From Pseudomonas syringae (GTDB lineage: Bacteria > Pseudomonadota > Gammaproteobacteria > Pseudomonadales > Pseudomonadaceae): a stretch of 64,000 bases of DNA. Both the position numbers and the translations under genes were made by a program. How positions within the stretch are numbered: position 1 is the first letter of the stretch; the number at the start of each line of letters is the position of its first letter. The notes beneath the pieces were generated by a model that saw only the letters and a program-made list of their open reading frames with translations, was not told the DNA's origin and did no database searches. This document shows positions 45,860 through 55,461 of this stretch, one piece after another. The stretch is taken from the NCBI RefSeq assembly GCF_021606685.1, contig NZ_WKCB01000009.1, forward strand, positions 1 through 64,000. The letters run 5' to 3'.

Positions 45860-46234
45860 CTAGCTCGGCTTTTGCGTACCCAGCAGTCGAACTTCGCGCA
45901 ACAGCGCGGCGCCGAGCTGGTCGCTGCCCAATTCACGGTAACCCACGGCTTTGATTTCGCCGTTTTCTTCGGCCTGGATGATGATCACCGGCGTCTCTTT
46001 GCCGGTGGTTTCGTCGACGTGCATCGCGTACTGGGGAATATCCAGCTTGATCGGCGTACCTGCCGCCTTGCCTTTCACATTGATCAGAAACGCCGCACAA
46101 CCTGAGTCGACATCGATACTGGTGGCCGAGCGGCCGCTGACGAAGCAGCTTTGCGGCAGGTCAGGCCAGCTGATGGCGTTGGCCTGGGCGAGGGTGGGCG
46201 CCAGGAGCAGGGCTGCGAGAAGAAGCGTGCGCAC
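45860..46234 (-). CDS. Small exported protein of unknown function
   Basis: A 124-aa protein with a Sec signal peptide (MRTLLLAALLLAPTLAQA) and a mature domain with two Cys (PQSCFVSGRS, DSGCAAFLI), probably a disulfide. I do not recognise the family. The GTG at 46234 places the signal at the N-terminus; a longer in-frame reading does not. Convergent with the lipoprotein gene, 7 bp apart. Confidence 0.6.
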   Translation of the reverse strand: MRTLLLAALLLAPTLAQANAISWPDLPQSCFVSGRSATSIDVDSGCAAFLINVKGKAAGTPIKLDIPQYAMHVDETTGKETPVIIIQAEENGEIKAVGYRELGSDQLGAALLREVRLLGTQKPS

Positions 46235-46304
46235 GTGGGTCTTTCTCTCGATCAAGGGAAAAGGGGTTTTTACCAAAGCCTGCCCGTTGCCGCAACGCCG
46301 CGGC

Positions 46305-46503
46305 TCACGCCAGCCGTTTCATGCCCGTCGATTTGACGGCATCAAGGTCGAAGGTGGCGGTGTAGCTCCATCACCCACACCAGGCTGACAAAGCCCGGTG
46401 AAAATGCGCTGAGCGATTCGATCAGCGCGTTAGCCTTGGGGGATTGAACCGGAGCGTCCTGGGCGACATAGCGCACCAGCACGTTAGTATCCAGCCCGAT
46501 CAT
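46305..46503 (-). pseudogene. vapC: vapC toxin remnant with internal deletion
   Basis: Remnant of a PIN-domain RNase toxin. The first 47 codons encode the N-terminal PIN motif (MIGLDTNVLVRYVAQD to FVSLVWVMEL), then the frame ends after HRHLRP. In another frame the C-terminal PIN signature follows at once (YTATFDLDAVKSTGMKRLA, stop at 46305). A full VapC is about 130-135 residues, so roughly 65-75 codons are missing and the joint is out of frame. The central acidic active-site residues are lost, so no toxin activity is expected. Its ATG overlaps the antitoxin stop (ATGA). Confidence 0.8.
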
Positions 46504-46742
46504 CCTGCGGTTGCGCCTTGTGCCGCGATGGCGCGGTTCATCTCATCGATGGACACCGCGTTGGCTGGCTTGCGGATCAGGCCCTTGAGGCCGCGAACAG
46601 TCTTGCTCGCGGCAATAGTCGAAAATTTGCCGTCTTCCATCTCGACAAATTCAACCCGGTCACCGGTTTCCAGGCCCAGAGCAGTCCTGACCTGAATGGG
46701 AAGGGTGATTTGGCCTTTTGAAGTGAGTGTGGCAGTCGCCAT
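46500..46742 (-). CDS. vapB: AbrB/MazE-type antitoxin VapB
   Basis: An 80-aa antitoxin with an N-terminal SpoVT/AbrB swapped-hairpin DNA-binding domain (LTSKGQITLPIQVRTALGLETGDRVEFVE) and a C-terminal toxin-binding tail. The ATG at 46742 has a strong TGGAGGT 7 nt upstream. The gene is intact though its toxin is not. Confidence 0.88.
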   Translation of the reverse strand: MATATLTSKGQITLPIQVRTALGLETGDRVEFVEMEDGKFSTIAASKTVRGLKGLIRKPANAVSIDEMNRAIAAQGATAG

Positions 46743-46761
46743 AGTGAATACCTCCACGGTG

Positions 46762-46789
46762 ATATTCCTTACCCTGGGGCAAGGAATAT
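46762..46789. promoter_or_regulatory. Inverted-repeat operator upstream of vapB
   Basis: ATATTCCTT-N10-AAGGAATAT: perfect 9-bp arms, 20 bp before the vapB ATG, where AbrB-type antitoxins bind to repress their own operon. Confidence 0.6.
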
Positions 46790-46925
46790 GGAGGACAAGA
46801 TCCGTTGGTCCATAGGTTGCGCTTCAGGCGTGGGTAAATCGGACTGGTGAAAACACTAGCCCTCAACGCAGGCTTTCACCTCCCCATCCACACCCCAAAG
46901 CGATACAAGCTATGACTGTTGCGGC

Positions 46926-48299
46926 TTATTGCACTACCCGATAACACGGCACATAGGCCGCGCCGCCCGGCAGCTTCATGCGGTGCTGGGCGACAAACGC
47001 CTGCAGCAGTTCGTCCAGCGGTTTCATGATGGCCGGGTCGCCGTGGATTTCGTACGGGCCATGTTCTTCGATCAGGCGGATGCCCTTGTCCTTGACGTTG
47101 CCCGCGACGATGCCCGAGAACGCGCGGCGCAGGTTGGCGGCCAGTTCATGCGGTGGCAGTGTGTGGCTCAGTTGCAGGCTGGCCATGTTTTCGTGGGTTG
47201 GGTCGAATGGGCGCTGGAAGCCTTCGTCGATTTTCAGCAGCCAGTTGAAGTGGAATGCGTCGTTGCGCTCGCGGCGGAACTGCTTCACCGCCTTGAGCCC
47301 GGCGGTCATCTGGCGCGCCACTTCGGCCGGGTCATCAATGATGATCTGGTAGTGCGCCTGGGCCGCTTCGCCCAGTGTGGCGCCGACGAAGGCATGCAAC
47401 TGTTGCAGGTAGGGCGCTGCGTGTTTGGGCCCGGTGAGGATGACCGGGAACGGCAGGTCGCGGTTGTCCGGGTGCATGAGGATGCCCAGCAGGTACAGGA
47501 ATTCTTCCGCCGTACCGGCGCCGCCCGGGAAGATGATAATGCCGTGGCCCACGCGTACGAAGGCCTCCAGGCGTTTCTCGATATCCGGCAGGATCACCAG
47601 CTCGTTGACGATCGGGTTCGGCGCTTCGGCGGCGATGATGCCCGGCTCGGTCAGGCCCAGGTAGCGGCCGCCGGTGATGCGTTGCTTGGCGTGGGAAATG
47701 GTTGCGCCCTTCATCGGGCCCTTCATCACGCCAGGGCCGCAACCGGTGCACACGTCGAGGCTGCGCAGGCCCAATTCGTGGCCGACTTTCTTGGTGTATT
47801 TGTATTCTTCGGTGTTGATCGAGTGCCCACCCCAGCACACCACGATTTTCGGCTCGACGCCCGGGCGCAGCGTGCGGGCGTTGCGCAGCAGGTGGAAAAC
47901 GTAGTCGGTGATGCCCTGGGAGTTGCTCAGGTCGATGCGCTGGCTGTCCAGCTCATTCTCGGTGTAGACGATGTCACGCAGGGCGCTGAAGAGCATCTCG
48001 CGGGTGCTGGCAATCATTTCGCCGTCAACAAAAGCGTCGGCCGGCGCATTCAACAGCTCCAGGCGCACGCCGCGATCCTGTTGGTGGATACGCACTTCAA
48101 AGTCTTTGTAGGCGTCGAGGATGGTCTTGGCGTTGTCGATGTGCGCGCCGGTGTTGAGGATTGCCAGGGCGCATTGGCGGAACAGGGTGTAGATGCTGCC
48201 GGAACCGGCTTCGCTCAGTTGCTGGACTTCACGTTGGGACAGGGTTTCGAGGCTGCCCTTGGGGCTGACGGAGGCATTGATGACTTGACGTTGGGGCAT
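46926..48299 (-). CDS. ppnN: Nucleotide 5'-monophosphate nucleosidase PpnN
   Basis: A 457-aa cytoplasmic LOG-family enzyme that splits purine and pyrimidine monophosphates to base and ribose-5-phosphate; in E. coli it responds to (p)ppGpp. The LOG motif FPGGAGTAEEF and the phosphate-binding CTGCGPGVMKGPMKGA are intact, and the extra N- and C-terminal domains give the PpnN length. Confidence 0.93.
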   Translation of the reverse strand: MPQRQVINASVSPKGSLETLSQREVQQLSEAGSGSIYTLFRQCALAILNTGAHIDNAKTILDAYKDFEVRIHQQDRGVRLELLNAPADAFVDGEMIASTREMLFSALRDIVYTENELDSQRIDLSNSQGITDYVFHLLRNARTLRPGVEPKIVVCWGGHSINTEEYKYTKKVGHELGLRSLDVCTGCGPGVMKGPMKGATISHAKQRITGGRYLGLTEPGIIAAEAPNPIVNELVILPDIEKRLEAFVRVGHGIIIFPGGAGTAEEFLYLLGILMHPDNRDLPFPVILTGPKHAAPYLQQLHAFVGATLGEAAQAHYQIIIDDPAEVARQMTAGLKAVKQFRRERNDAFHFNWLLKIDEGFQRPFDPTHENMASLQLSHTLPPHELAANLRRAFSGIVAGNVKDKGIRLIEEHGPYEIHGDPAIMKPLDELLQAFVAQHRMKLPGGAAYVPCYRVVQ

Positions 48300-48449
48300 T
48301 CTGATTCCTTGAAAGCACAGCCACCGCGCCCGCAGAGGGCCGCGATGGCTTGAGAATGGTGGGCGCCGAATTCGGTCGCACGAGACGCTTATTTACCTCA
48401 GGCGCGAGGCCGAGCGCAAACATCGTCCAGCACCATCATGCCGCAGAAC

Positions 48450-49274
48450 CTACTGAATCAGCTTCCAGTTTTTGTAGAAAACCCGACGCAGGGTAAAGAC
48501 CATGCCGGCAAACCCCGCGATCACGGCGTTGAGCACCGACGGCAACGGGGTCGGCCGCACAATATCGATAAACAGGCAGTAACGCTTTGCATCGTTCTTG
48601 TTGAAGGATGCGTGCATCAGGGTGTCATCGAAGATGAACAGCGGGTCGTCGTGCCAGTAATGCTTGTGCTTGCCGACCTGAATGTAGACGCCCTCGTGAT
48701 GGGGCGCCGGGGCCATGTTGTAGAGCACACGGAACATCATGCGCAGGGGGCCGAAATGAAACGAGGTGGAGCGGTTTTCGTTGAATACCGACACGCCGAT
48801 GGTCTTCACGAACGGCAGTTTTTCGCGCAGTTTCGGGATGTCCAGGGTGGTTTCGATCGGCCGCCCGTACCATTGGAAAAACAACATGCCGCGTTTCTTC
48901 TCGGCCATGCGCGTGTCCAGGTAACCGATGATTTCATCCTTGTGGGCCATGGCGTCGTCGATCACCTGTTGCAGGTCTTCGCGCCAGGCGGGCGGCAAGT
49001 CGCGCATCGTATAGACGTGGCGGTTACCTGAACTCAGCAGGTCGAACAGCGTGTTGAACGGCGCCAGTAGCCAGGTATTGCGGCCACTGCCGACAAAGTA
49101 TTTCTTGATCGTGGGGGCGTCATACAAACCGTTACGCAAGAAATCGTAGAGACCGCAGACCAGCACCAGGCACAGAAACACCAGAGTGGTTTCGGGGAAC
49201 ACGTCGATAATCAGCAGGACGCCGACAACCCACGCGACCGATATCGCTTTTTTACGCACAGCAGGCTTGTTCAT
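48450..49274 (-). CDS. LpxO-like aspartyl/asparaginyl beta-hydroxylase
   Basis: A 274-aa protein with an N-terminal membrane segment (about 10-45) and a cytoplasmic Fe(II)/2-oxoglutarate dioxygenase domain. Metal ligands fit the two His of the fold, in HHEGVYIQVG and DDTLMHASFN. The closest named enzyme is LpxO, which 2-hydroxylates lipid A acyl chains; an LpxO role is likely but not sure. The ATG at 49274 (MNKPAVRKK) is preferred to a start 9 codons upstream. Confidence 0.75.
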   Translation of the reverse strand: MNKPAVRKKAISVAWVVGVLLIIDVFPETTLVFLCLVLVCGLYDFLRNGLYDAPTIKKYFVGSGRNTWLLAPFNTLFDLLSSGNRHVYTMRDLPPAWREDLQQVIDDAMAHKDEIIGYLDTRMAEKKRGMLFFQWYGRPIETTLDIPKLREKLPFVKTIGVSVFNENRSTSFHFGPLRMMFRVLYNMAPAPHHEGVYIQVGKHKHYWHDDPLFIFDDTLMHASFNKNDAKRYCLFIDIVRPTPLPSVLNAVIAGFAGMVFTLRRVFYKNWKLIQ

Positions 49275-49584
49275 GACACTCAGCTCCGACGAGGACGCCA
49301 TTCGACAGGTCCGAATCCCTGGCTGCGAGTGGTGGGGTTTTGAAACATATTGAAACAACTACGCCATGATAAGACGTCCTGTGCAGGAAAGGCGTTTTAA
49401 ATCGTGCAAAATTGTTAAGCCATCACAGTGTTTTGACCCCTGGCCACGTTGAGTGGATTGGATTTTGTAAACGGAAGATTTGCGACTATCGTGACGCTTC
49501 GGTTTTTCAGGCGTCATAGACCGGTACGATTGAAGTTGAATGGCCACCACTGGCCTTCGGCACCTTGGAAGAGGCAGAAATTTT
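49275..49584. other. Intergenic region between divergent lpxO-like and fabV genes
   Basis: About 310 bp without a gene, AT-richer than the flanks. It must hold both promoters; I see no clear paired -35/-10 boxes and no strong hairpin. Confidence 0.4.
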
Positions 49585-50778
49585 ATGATCATCAAACCGC
49601 GGGTTCGTGGCTTTATCTGTGTGACCGCTCACCCTGTTGGCTGTGAAGCGAACGTCAAGGAACAGATCGACTACGTCTCCAAAAACGGCGTCATCGAAGG
49701 CGGCCCGAAAAAGGTGCTGGTCCTCGGCGCTTCCACCGGCTACGGCCTGGCCGCGCGCATCAGTGCCGCGTTTGGCTGCGGCGCCGATACCCTGGGCGTG
49801 TTTTTTGAGAAAGAAGGCGAAGAAGGCAAGCTCAGCTCCGCCGGCTGGTACAACAGCGCCGCGTTCGAGAAGTTTGCCGTCGAAAAAGGCCTGTACGCCA
49901 AGAGCATCAACGGCGACGCGTTCTCCGACGAGATCAAGCGCCTGACCATCGAAACCATCAAGAAAGACCTGGGCAAGATCGACCTGGTGGTCTACAGCCT
50001 GGCCGCGCCACGCCGTACCGACCCGCAAGGCGTGGTGCACACCTCCACCCTCAAGCCGATCGGCAAGGCTGTGACCCTGCGCGGTATCAACACCGACAAG
50101 GGCGTTGTGGTCGATACCACCCTTGAGCCTGCCACCCAGGAAGAAATCGACGGCACCGTGAAAGTCATGGGTGGCGAAGACTGGCAGCTGTGGATCGACG
50201 CCCTGCGTGACGCCGATGTGCTGGCCGAAGGCGCCAAGACCACCGCGTTCACCTACCTTGGCGAGAAGCTGACCCAGGATATCTACTGGAATGGCTCCAT
50301 CGGCGAAGCCAAGAAAGACCTCGACAAGAAAGTCCTGACCCTGCGCGACAACCTCGCTGCGCTCAAGGGCGACGCTCGCGTGTCGGTACTCAAGGCAGTG
50401 GTTACCCAGGCCAGCTCGGCGATCCCGATCATGCCGCTGTACCTGTCGCTGCTGTTTAAAGTGATGAAAGAGCAGGGCACCCACGAGGGTTGCATCGAGC
50501 AGGTCTACGGCCTGTTCAAGGACAGCCTGTACGGCAGCGAGCCGAAACTCGACGCCGACGGCCGCCTGCGTGCCGACCTGGCCGAGCTGGAACCCAAGGT
50601 CCAGGACGCCGTGGCAGCCCTGTGGAACCAGGTCACCGACGAAAACGTCAACGAGATCAGCGATTTCGCCGGCTACAAGGCTGAGTTCCTGCGCTTGTTC
50701 GGCTTTGAAATCGACGGCGTGGACTACGACGCTGACGTGAACCCGACTGTGAAGATCAATGGCCTGATCCAGGCCTAA
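49585..50778 (+). CDS. fabV: Enoyl-ACP reductase FabV
   Basis: NADH-dependent enoyl-ACP reductase (397 aa) of fatty acid synthesis, the type insensitive to triclosan. The cofactor motif [16 protein letters not shown] begins near residue 44, and the active site Y-x8-K is Y234 to K243 ([11 protein letters not shown]). The ATG at 49585 ([10 protein letters not shown]) has GGAAGAGG about 11 nt upstream; the in-frame start at 49540 is not needed. Confidence 0.96.
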   Translation: MIIKPRVRGFICVTAHPVGCEANVKEQIDYVSKNGVIEGGPKKVLVLGASTGYGLAARISAAFGCGADTLGVFFEKEGEEGKLSSAGWYNSAAFEKFAVEKGLYAKSINGDAFSDEIKRLTIETIKKDLGKIDLVVYSLAAPRRTDPQGVVHTSTLKPIGKAVTLRGINTDKGVVVDTTLEPATQEEIDGTVKVMGGEDWQLWIDALRDADVLAEGAKTTAFTYLGEKLTQDIYWNGSIGEAKKDLDKKVLTLRDNLAALKGDARVSVLKAVVTQASSAIPIMPLYLSLLFKVMKEQGTHEGCIEQVYGLFKDSLYGSEPKLDADGRLRADLAELEPKVQDAVAALWNQVTDENVNEISDFAGYKAEFLRLFGFEIDGVDYDADVNPTVKINGLIQA

Positions 50779-50793
50779 GACACAGTCGAAAAA

Positions 50794-50887
50794 AATGTGG
50801 GAGGGGGCTTGCCCCCGATGGCGGTGGTTCAGTTACACATTCAGTAACTGACACACCGCTATCGGGAGCAAGCCCCCTCCCACATTT
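50794..50887. repeat. Inverted REP pair (REPIN)
   Basis: Two full units in inverted order (TGTGGGAGGGGGCTTGCCCC and ATCGGGAGCAAGCCCCCTCC), with a GTTACACATTCAGTAACTG spacer, between convergent fabV and the LysR gene. Confidence 0.92.
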
Positions 50888-50905
50888 GCTTTGTGTACAC
50901 CTCGT

Positions 50906-51811
50906 TCAGCGTGCCCACTTCTCCATGGCGAAATCCACAAACGCCCGCAGCTTCGGCAGGCGATAGCGGTCCTGGCGATACAGCAAGTGCATCGGCCGGC
51001 TGGGCAGCTGATAGTCGGTCAGCAAGGCCACCAGCTTGCCGCTGTCCAGGTCCGGCTGCACCAATGCATCGGCCAGCATGATGATGCCCATGCCGTTTAC
51101 GGCCGCCTGGCGCAAGCCTTGCGAGCTGTTGATGGTCAATGAGCCAGACACCGCAACCTCCACCTCACCGCCCTCGCCAGTCATGCGCCACAGTTTGTCG
51201 GTGTCACGCCAGTTGTCGGTCGCAGGGTAAGCGAACGCCAGGCAGTCGTGATGCCGCAGCTGCTCGGGCGTTTGCGGCGTGCCACGTCGCGCCAGGTAGG
51301 CAGGGGATGCGCAGAGGGTGAGGGTGTAGGCTTGCATGGGCCTGGCGATCAGGCTGGAAGTTTCCAGTTCGCCGAGTCGGATCGCCACGTCGAAGCCGCT
51401 GTCGACCAGGTCCACGCGCTCATTGCTCAGCTCTACGTACAGGTTGATCTGCGGGTAGCGCTGGGAAAATTCGCTCAGGGCGGGTGTCAGCCGTTCGGTG
51501 CCGAACACCGGCGGGGCGGTGATGCGCAGGGTGCCCCTGGGCACATCGCTGTGGGCTTGTTCGGCGAGTTGCTCGGAGTCGGCCACCAGCCCCAGCACTT
51601 CCAGGCAGCGCTGGTAATACTGCCCGCCGAACTCTGTAAGGCTTTGTTTGCGGGTGGTGCGCTTGAGCAGGCTGACGCCCAGGCGCTGCTCAAGGGCGCG
51701 CAAGTGGTTGCCGACCATGGTGGTCGACAGCCCACAGGCCTGGGCCGCGGCGGTCATGCTGCCGGTTTCGACCACTTTTACGTACACCGACATTGCCTGG
51801 AATAAATCCAT
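50906..51811 (-). CDS. LysR-family regulator (AphB/CrgA group)
   Basis: A 301-aa LysR regulator: helix-turn-helix near 5-60 (VKVVETGSMTAAAQACGLSTTMVGNHLRALEQRLG) and effector domain (GTLRITAPPVFGTERLTP, FDVAIRLGEL). The sequence type is the AphB/CrgA-like group. The ATG at 51811 (MDLFQAMSVY) is the family start. Divergent from the aminotransferase, its likely target. Confidence 0.9.
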   Translation of the reverse strand: MDLFQAMSVYVKVVETGSMTAAAQACGLSTTMVGNHLRALEQRLGVSLLKRTTRKQSLTEFGGQYYQRCLEVLGLVADSEQLAEQAHSDVPRGTLRITAPPVFGTERLTPALSEFSQRYPQINLYVELSNERVDLVDSGFDVAIRLGELETSSLIARPMQAYTLTLCASPAYLARRGTPQTPEQLRHHDCLAFAYPATDNWRDTDKLWRMTGEGGEVEVAVSGSLTINSSQGLRQAAVNGMGIIMLADALVQPDLDSGKLVALLTDYQLPSRPMHLLYRQDRYRLPKLRAFVDFAMEKWAR

Positions 51812-51914
51812 TATCAAGCCCTGATTTAAAGTCATTGCAGGAAAGCACAGTTTATCCAGCTGAGGTGGCTAACGATACTTCGACCACCCTTACGATGCGC
51901 TGGAGCCTGCCACC

Positions 51915-53084
51915 ATGACCGCCGCCTGCCTGATGACCACTTATCAACCCATGGCCTTGAGTTTTACCCGTGGCCTGGGCACGCGCCTGTGGGACCAGCA
52001 AGGCCGCGAATACCTCGACGCGGTGGCGGGCGTGGCGGTGACCAATGTCGGGCACTCTCATCCGAAACTGGTGACAGCCATCCGTGAACAGGCCGGCTTG
52101 CTGTTGCACACGTCCAACCTCTACAGCATCGACTGGCAACAGCGCCTGGCCCAACGCCTGACGCAGTTATCGGGCCTGGACCGCGCCTTCTTCAACAACT
52201 CCGGGGCCGAAGCCAACGAGACGGCGCTGAAACTGGCGCGGTTGCACGGTTGGAAAAAAGGCATCGAGGAACCCCTGGTGATCGTCATGGAGAACGCCTT
52301 CCACGGCCGCACCCTGGGCACCATGGCGGCCAGCGATGGGCCGTCGGTGCGCCTCGGCTTCCAGCGTTTGCCGGGGGATTTTCTCAAGGTCAGGTTTGGC
52401 GACCTGGCGGCCATTGAAGCGCTAACCAACACATTCGGCGCGCGTATTGCGGCGGTCCTGCTGGAACCCATCCAGGGCGAAAGTGGCGTGCTCCCCGCGC
52501 CCCCTGGGTATTTGCGGGCGTTGCGCGATCACTGCAGCCGCCATGGCTGGCTGATGATGCTCGACGAAATCCAGACCGGCATTGGCCGTACCGGCCGCTG
52601 GTTTGCCTTCCAGCATGAGGGCATCGTGCCGGACGTGATGACCCTGGCCAAAGGCCTCGGCAACGGCGTGCCGATCGGTGCCTGCCTGGCCCGGGCCGCC
52701 GTGGCCCAGCTGTTTACCCCCGGCAGTCACGGCAGCACGTTTGGCGGTAACCCGCTGGCCTGCCGGGTGGGTTGCACAGTGCTGGAGATTATTGAAGAGC
52801 AGGGTTTGTTGCAGAATGCTGCGCAGCAGGGTGAACGCTTGTTGGCGCGTTTACGCATGGAGCTGGACGACCATCCGCAGGTACTGGCGATTCGCGGGCA
52901 GGGCCTGATGATCGGCATCGAGCTGGCCAGGCCTTACCGCGACCTGGCCCAGCGTGCCGCGCAGGAGCATGGGTTGCTGATCAATGTCACGCGGGGCAAG
53001 GTTATTCGCCTGCTGCCGCCGCTGACCCTGGATGCCAAAGAGGTCGAGATGATCGTGCGTGCCATTACCCGACTACTGGATTGA
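51915..53084 (+). CDS. ArgD-like class-III aminotransferase
   Basis: A 389-aa PLP-dependent aminotransferase of the acetylornithine/ornithine type. Family motifs: [51 protein letters not shown] and the PLP lysine in [12 protein letters not shown]. Isolated from other arg genes and paired with a LysR gene, it may be a second copy for a catabolic substrate rather than the biosynthetic ArgD. Confidence 0.87.
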   Translation: MTAACLMTTYQPMALSFTRGLGTRLWDQQGREYLDAVAGVAVTNVGHSHPKLVTAIREQAGLLLHTSNLYSIDWQQRLAQRLTQLSGLDRAFFNNSGAEANETALKLARLHGWKKGIEEPLVIVMENAFHGRTLGTMAASDGPSVRLGFQRLPGDFLKVRFGDLAAIEALTNTFGARIAAVLLEPIQGESGVLPAPPGYLRALRDHCSRHGWLMMLDEIQTGIGRTGRWFAFQHEGIVPDVMTLAKGLGNGVPIGACLARAAVAQLFTPGSHGSTFGGNPLACRVGCTVLEIIEEQGLLQNAAQQGERLLARLRMELDDHPQVLAIRGQGLMIGIELARPYRDLAQRAAQEHGLLINVTRGKVIRLLPPLTLDAKEVEMIVRAITRLLD

Positions 53085-53105
53085 AATGTGCTGGCTCCTG
53101 GGGCC

Positions 53106-54020
53106 TCAGGGCGTTGGCCCATTCAGCCACTCCTGGTTCATGGTCTCGGTATCGCCCAGATACTCCAGCAGCCACGCCATCGCCGGGGACAGTTTGTTCT
53201 GTGCCCAGGCCACGCACGACGGGCTGGCGGGGAAGGGCCGGGTCAGTTGCAGCGCCACCAACTCACCGCGCTCGATCCACGGCAACACCTGATGCGCCGG
53301 GGCCATGCCCACGCACAGGCCGTCGCGCAGGCAATCGATGGCCGAGGCCCAATTGGGCACCACCAGGCGGCGTTGGTTGTCCAGGGTCCAGGTGTCGCGC
53401 TTGGGCAGGTTGCGCGAGGTGTCGGTCATGCACAACGACGCGAACGGGCGCAACTGGTCGTCACTGAGCAAGCCTTGCATGCTTGCCAACGGGTGCCGCG
53501 CGCTGACCACGCACAGCCAGTTCAACAAGCCCATGTCGCGGAAGGTGAAGCGGCTGGCCACCGGCACGGCGCTGGTGGCGCCGATCACAATGTCGGTGCG
53601 TTCATCCGCCAAGGCATCCCACACGCCGTTGTACACCTCATATTCCAGCAGCAATTCCACGTGGGGGAACTGCCGATAAAAATCCAGCACCAACTGCCGG
53701 CATCGCTGGGGTTTGACGATGGAGTCCACGGCGACCTTCAACTGGCCGCTCCAGCCATTCGCTACCTGCTGGCATAAACGCCGGGTGCCGAGCATTTTTT
53801 TCATCACGCCACGGGCTTCGTCGATAAACAGGCGACCGGCGGGGGTCAGCTCCACGTCGCGATGACGCCTGATAAACAGCGGCACCGCCAGCCACTCCTC
53901 AAGCTGACGCACCGTGTAGCTGATGGCCGACGGCACACGGTGCAATTCCTGCGCGGCGGCGCTGAAGCTGCCATGGCGGGCCACCGCGTCGACCACATCC
54001 AGTGAATATTCGGACCACAT
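53106..54020 (-). CDS. punR: Purine nucleoside-responsive LysR regulator PunR
   Basis: A 304-aa LysR regulator very close to E. coli PunR (YdhB): start MWSEYSLDVVDAVARHGSFS, HTH through HRVPSAISYTVRQLEEW, and end LGDTETMNQEWL. PunR activates the divergent punC gene in response to purine nucleosides. The same divergent pair is kept here, 122 bp apart. Names rest on resemblance and synteny. Confidence 0.88.
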   Translation of the reverse strand: MWSEYSLDVVDAVARHGSFSAAAQELHRVPSAISYTVRQLEEWLAVPLFIRRHRDVELTPAGRLFIDEARGVMKKMLGTRRLCQQVANGWSGQLKVAVDSIVKPQRCRQLVLDFYRQFPHVELLLEYEVYNGVWDALADERTDIVIGATSAVPVASRFTFRDMGLLNWLCVVSARHPLASMQGLLSDDQLRPFASLCMTDTSRNLPKRDTWTLDNQRRLVVPNWASAIDCLRDGLCVGMAPAHQVLPWIERGELVALQLTRPFPASPSCVAWAQNKLSPAMAWLLEYLGDTETMNQEWLNGPTP

Positions 54021-54142
54021 GGCGGCTGCCTTTAAAATTATTGATAAGAGCGACCAATTATTATCGCTTCACACGAAAAATGTCAGCTTCATAATAGGCG
54101 CCAGTCAGCAAATAGTTTGATGGCAGGTTCGACAAGGTTTCA
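54021..54142. promoter_or_regulatory. punR-punC intergenic operator region
   Basis: AT-rich, with repeated TTATTGATAA- and TTATTATC-type elements near 54040-54070 (GATAAGAGCGACCAATTATT). This is where PunR would be expected to bind; no exact consensus is claimed. Confidence 0.4.
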
Positions 54143-55333
54143 ATGAAAAATTCTTTTGGTTTCACTTGGTACCTGGCGGGGCTGAGCATGCTCGGTTATC
54201 TGGCCATGGACATGTACTTGCCGGCGTTCGGCGCCATGGGCGAGCAGTTGCAGATTGGCGCGGGCGCGGTGGGCGCCAGTTTGAGTATTTTCCTCGCAGG
54301 CTTTGCGCTGGGGCAGTTGCTGTGGGGGCCGTTGTCCGACCGGCTGGGGCGCAAGCCGATCCTGCTCGCAGGCCTTGGCCTGTTTGTGCTGGGGTGCGCA
54401 GGGATGTTCTGGGTCGAGACCGCACCGCAGTTGCTGGCGCTGCGCTTTATGCAGGCGATTGGCGTGTGTTCCGCCGCCGTGAGCTGGCAGGCGCTGGTGA
54501 TCGACCGTTACCCGGCCGACAAGGCGCACCGCGTGTTTGCCAGCATCATGCCGCTGATGTCGCTGTCGCCGGCCCTGGCGCCGTTGCTGGGGGCGATGGT
54601 ATTGAATCACTGTGGCTGGCAGGCGATCTTCGGCGTGTTGCTGGGTGTCTCGCTGCTGTTGCTGTTGCCGACTGTTTTCCTGCGCAGTGTGCCGAAAGCT
54701 CCGACGCCTGAGGGTGAGTCTGCGCGCCTAAGCTATGGGCAGTTGCTCACGTCTCGGGTGTTCACCGGCAACGTGATGATCTTCGCTGCTTGCTCGGCCA
54801 GTTTCTTCGCCTGGCTCACCGCGTCGCCTTTCATCCTCGGCGACATGGGCTACAGCCCCAATGACATCGGCCTCAGCTACGTGCTGCCGACGCTGGCATT
54901 CCTGATCGGTGGCTACAGTTGCCGCAGCGCGCTGCAGCATTTGGCGGGCAAGACCCTGCTGCCCTGGTTGCTGCTGGCCTACTGCATCAGCATGGTTGCG
55001 TTGTACCTGGTTGCGACGTTGAGCGTGCCGACCCTCACCACCTTGTTGATCCCGTTCTGCCTGATGGCCTTGGTCAACGGCGCCAGCTACCCGATAGTGG
55101 TAGCGAATGCGCTGATGCCTTTTGCGGAAAATTCCGGCAAGGCGGCGGCACTGCAAAACACCTTGCAGCTGGGCCTGTGTTTTCTCAGCAGCCTGCTGGT
55201 GTCGTCGATGATCGAGCAACCGTTGCTGATCACCGTGATCGTGATGCTGGCGACCGCGCCGTTGGCGGTGTTGGGTTATTGGTTGGCGCGGCCCAAGGTG
55301 GATGGCTCCCAGATGGCCACTGAGCTGGAGTGA
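54143..55333 (+). CDS. punC: Purine nucleoside MFS transporter PunC
   Basis: A 396-aa, 12-helix Bcr/CflA-type MFS protein with [11 protein letters not shown] in helix 1 and the motif-A loop [13 protein letters not shown]. It is the YdhC/PunC type, and sits next to punR as in E. coli, where PunC handles purine nucleosides. Followed by a REP pair. Confidence 0.87.
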   Translation: MKNSFGFTWYLAGLSMLGYLAMDMYLPAFGAMGEQLQIGAGAVGASLSIFLAGFALGQLLWGPLSDRLGRKPILLAGLGLFVLGCAGMFWVETAPQLLALRFMQAIGVCSAAVSWQALVIDRYPADKAHRVFASIMPLMSLSPALAPLLGAMVLNHCGWQAIFGVLLGVSLLLLLPTVFLRSVPKAPTPEGESARLSYGQLLTSRVFTGNVMIFAACSASFFAWLTASPFILGDMGYSPNDIGLSYVLPTLAFLIGGYSCRSALQHLAGKTLLPWLLLAYCISMVALYLVATLSVPTLTTLLIPFCLMALVNGASYPIVVANALMPFAENSGKAAALQNTLQLGLCFLSSLLVSSMIEQPLLITVIVMLATAPLAVLGYWLARPKVDGSQMATELE

Positions 55334-55346
55334 TAAAACGTTTCAA

Positions 55347-55440
55347 CATGTGGGAGGGGGCTTGCCCCCGATAGCGGTGTATCAGCCAGTCTATTGGGTA
55401 CTGACACACTGCAATTGGGGGCAAGCCCCCTCCCACATTT
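55347..55440. repeat. Inverted REP pair (REPIN)
   Basis: Units ATGTGGGAGGGGGCTTGCCC and TTGGGGGCAAGCCCCCTCCC in inverted order, between the stops of convergent punC and the Tsx-like gene. Confidence 0.92.
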
Positions 55441-55461
55441 TGAGCGCATTTCTTCAGGGGT

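Noticed and set aside
46929..48353. 474-codon open frame on the plus strand
   Set aside because: Mirror of ppnN; no motif.
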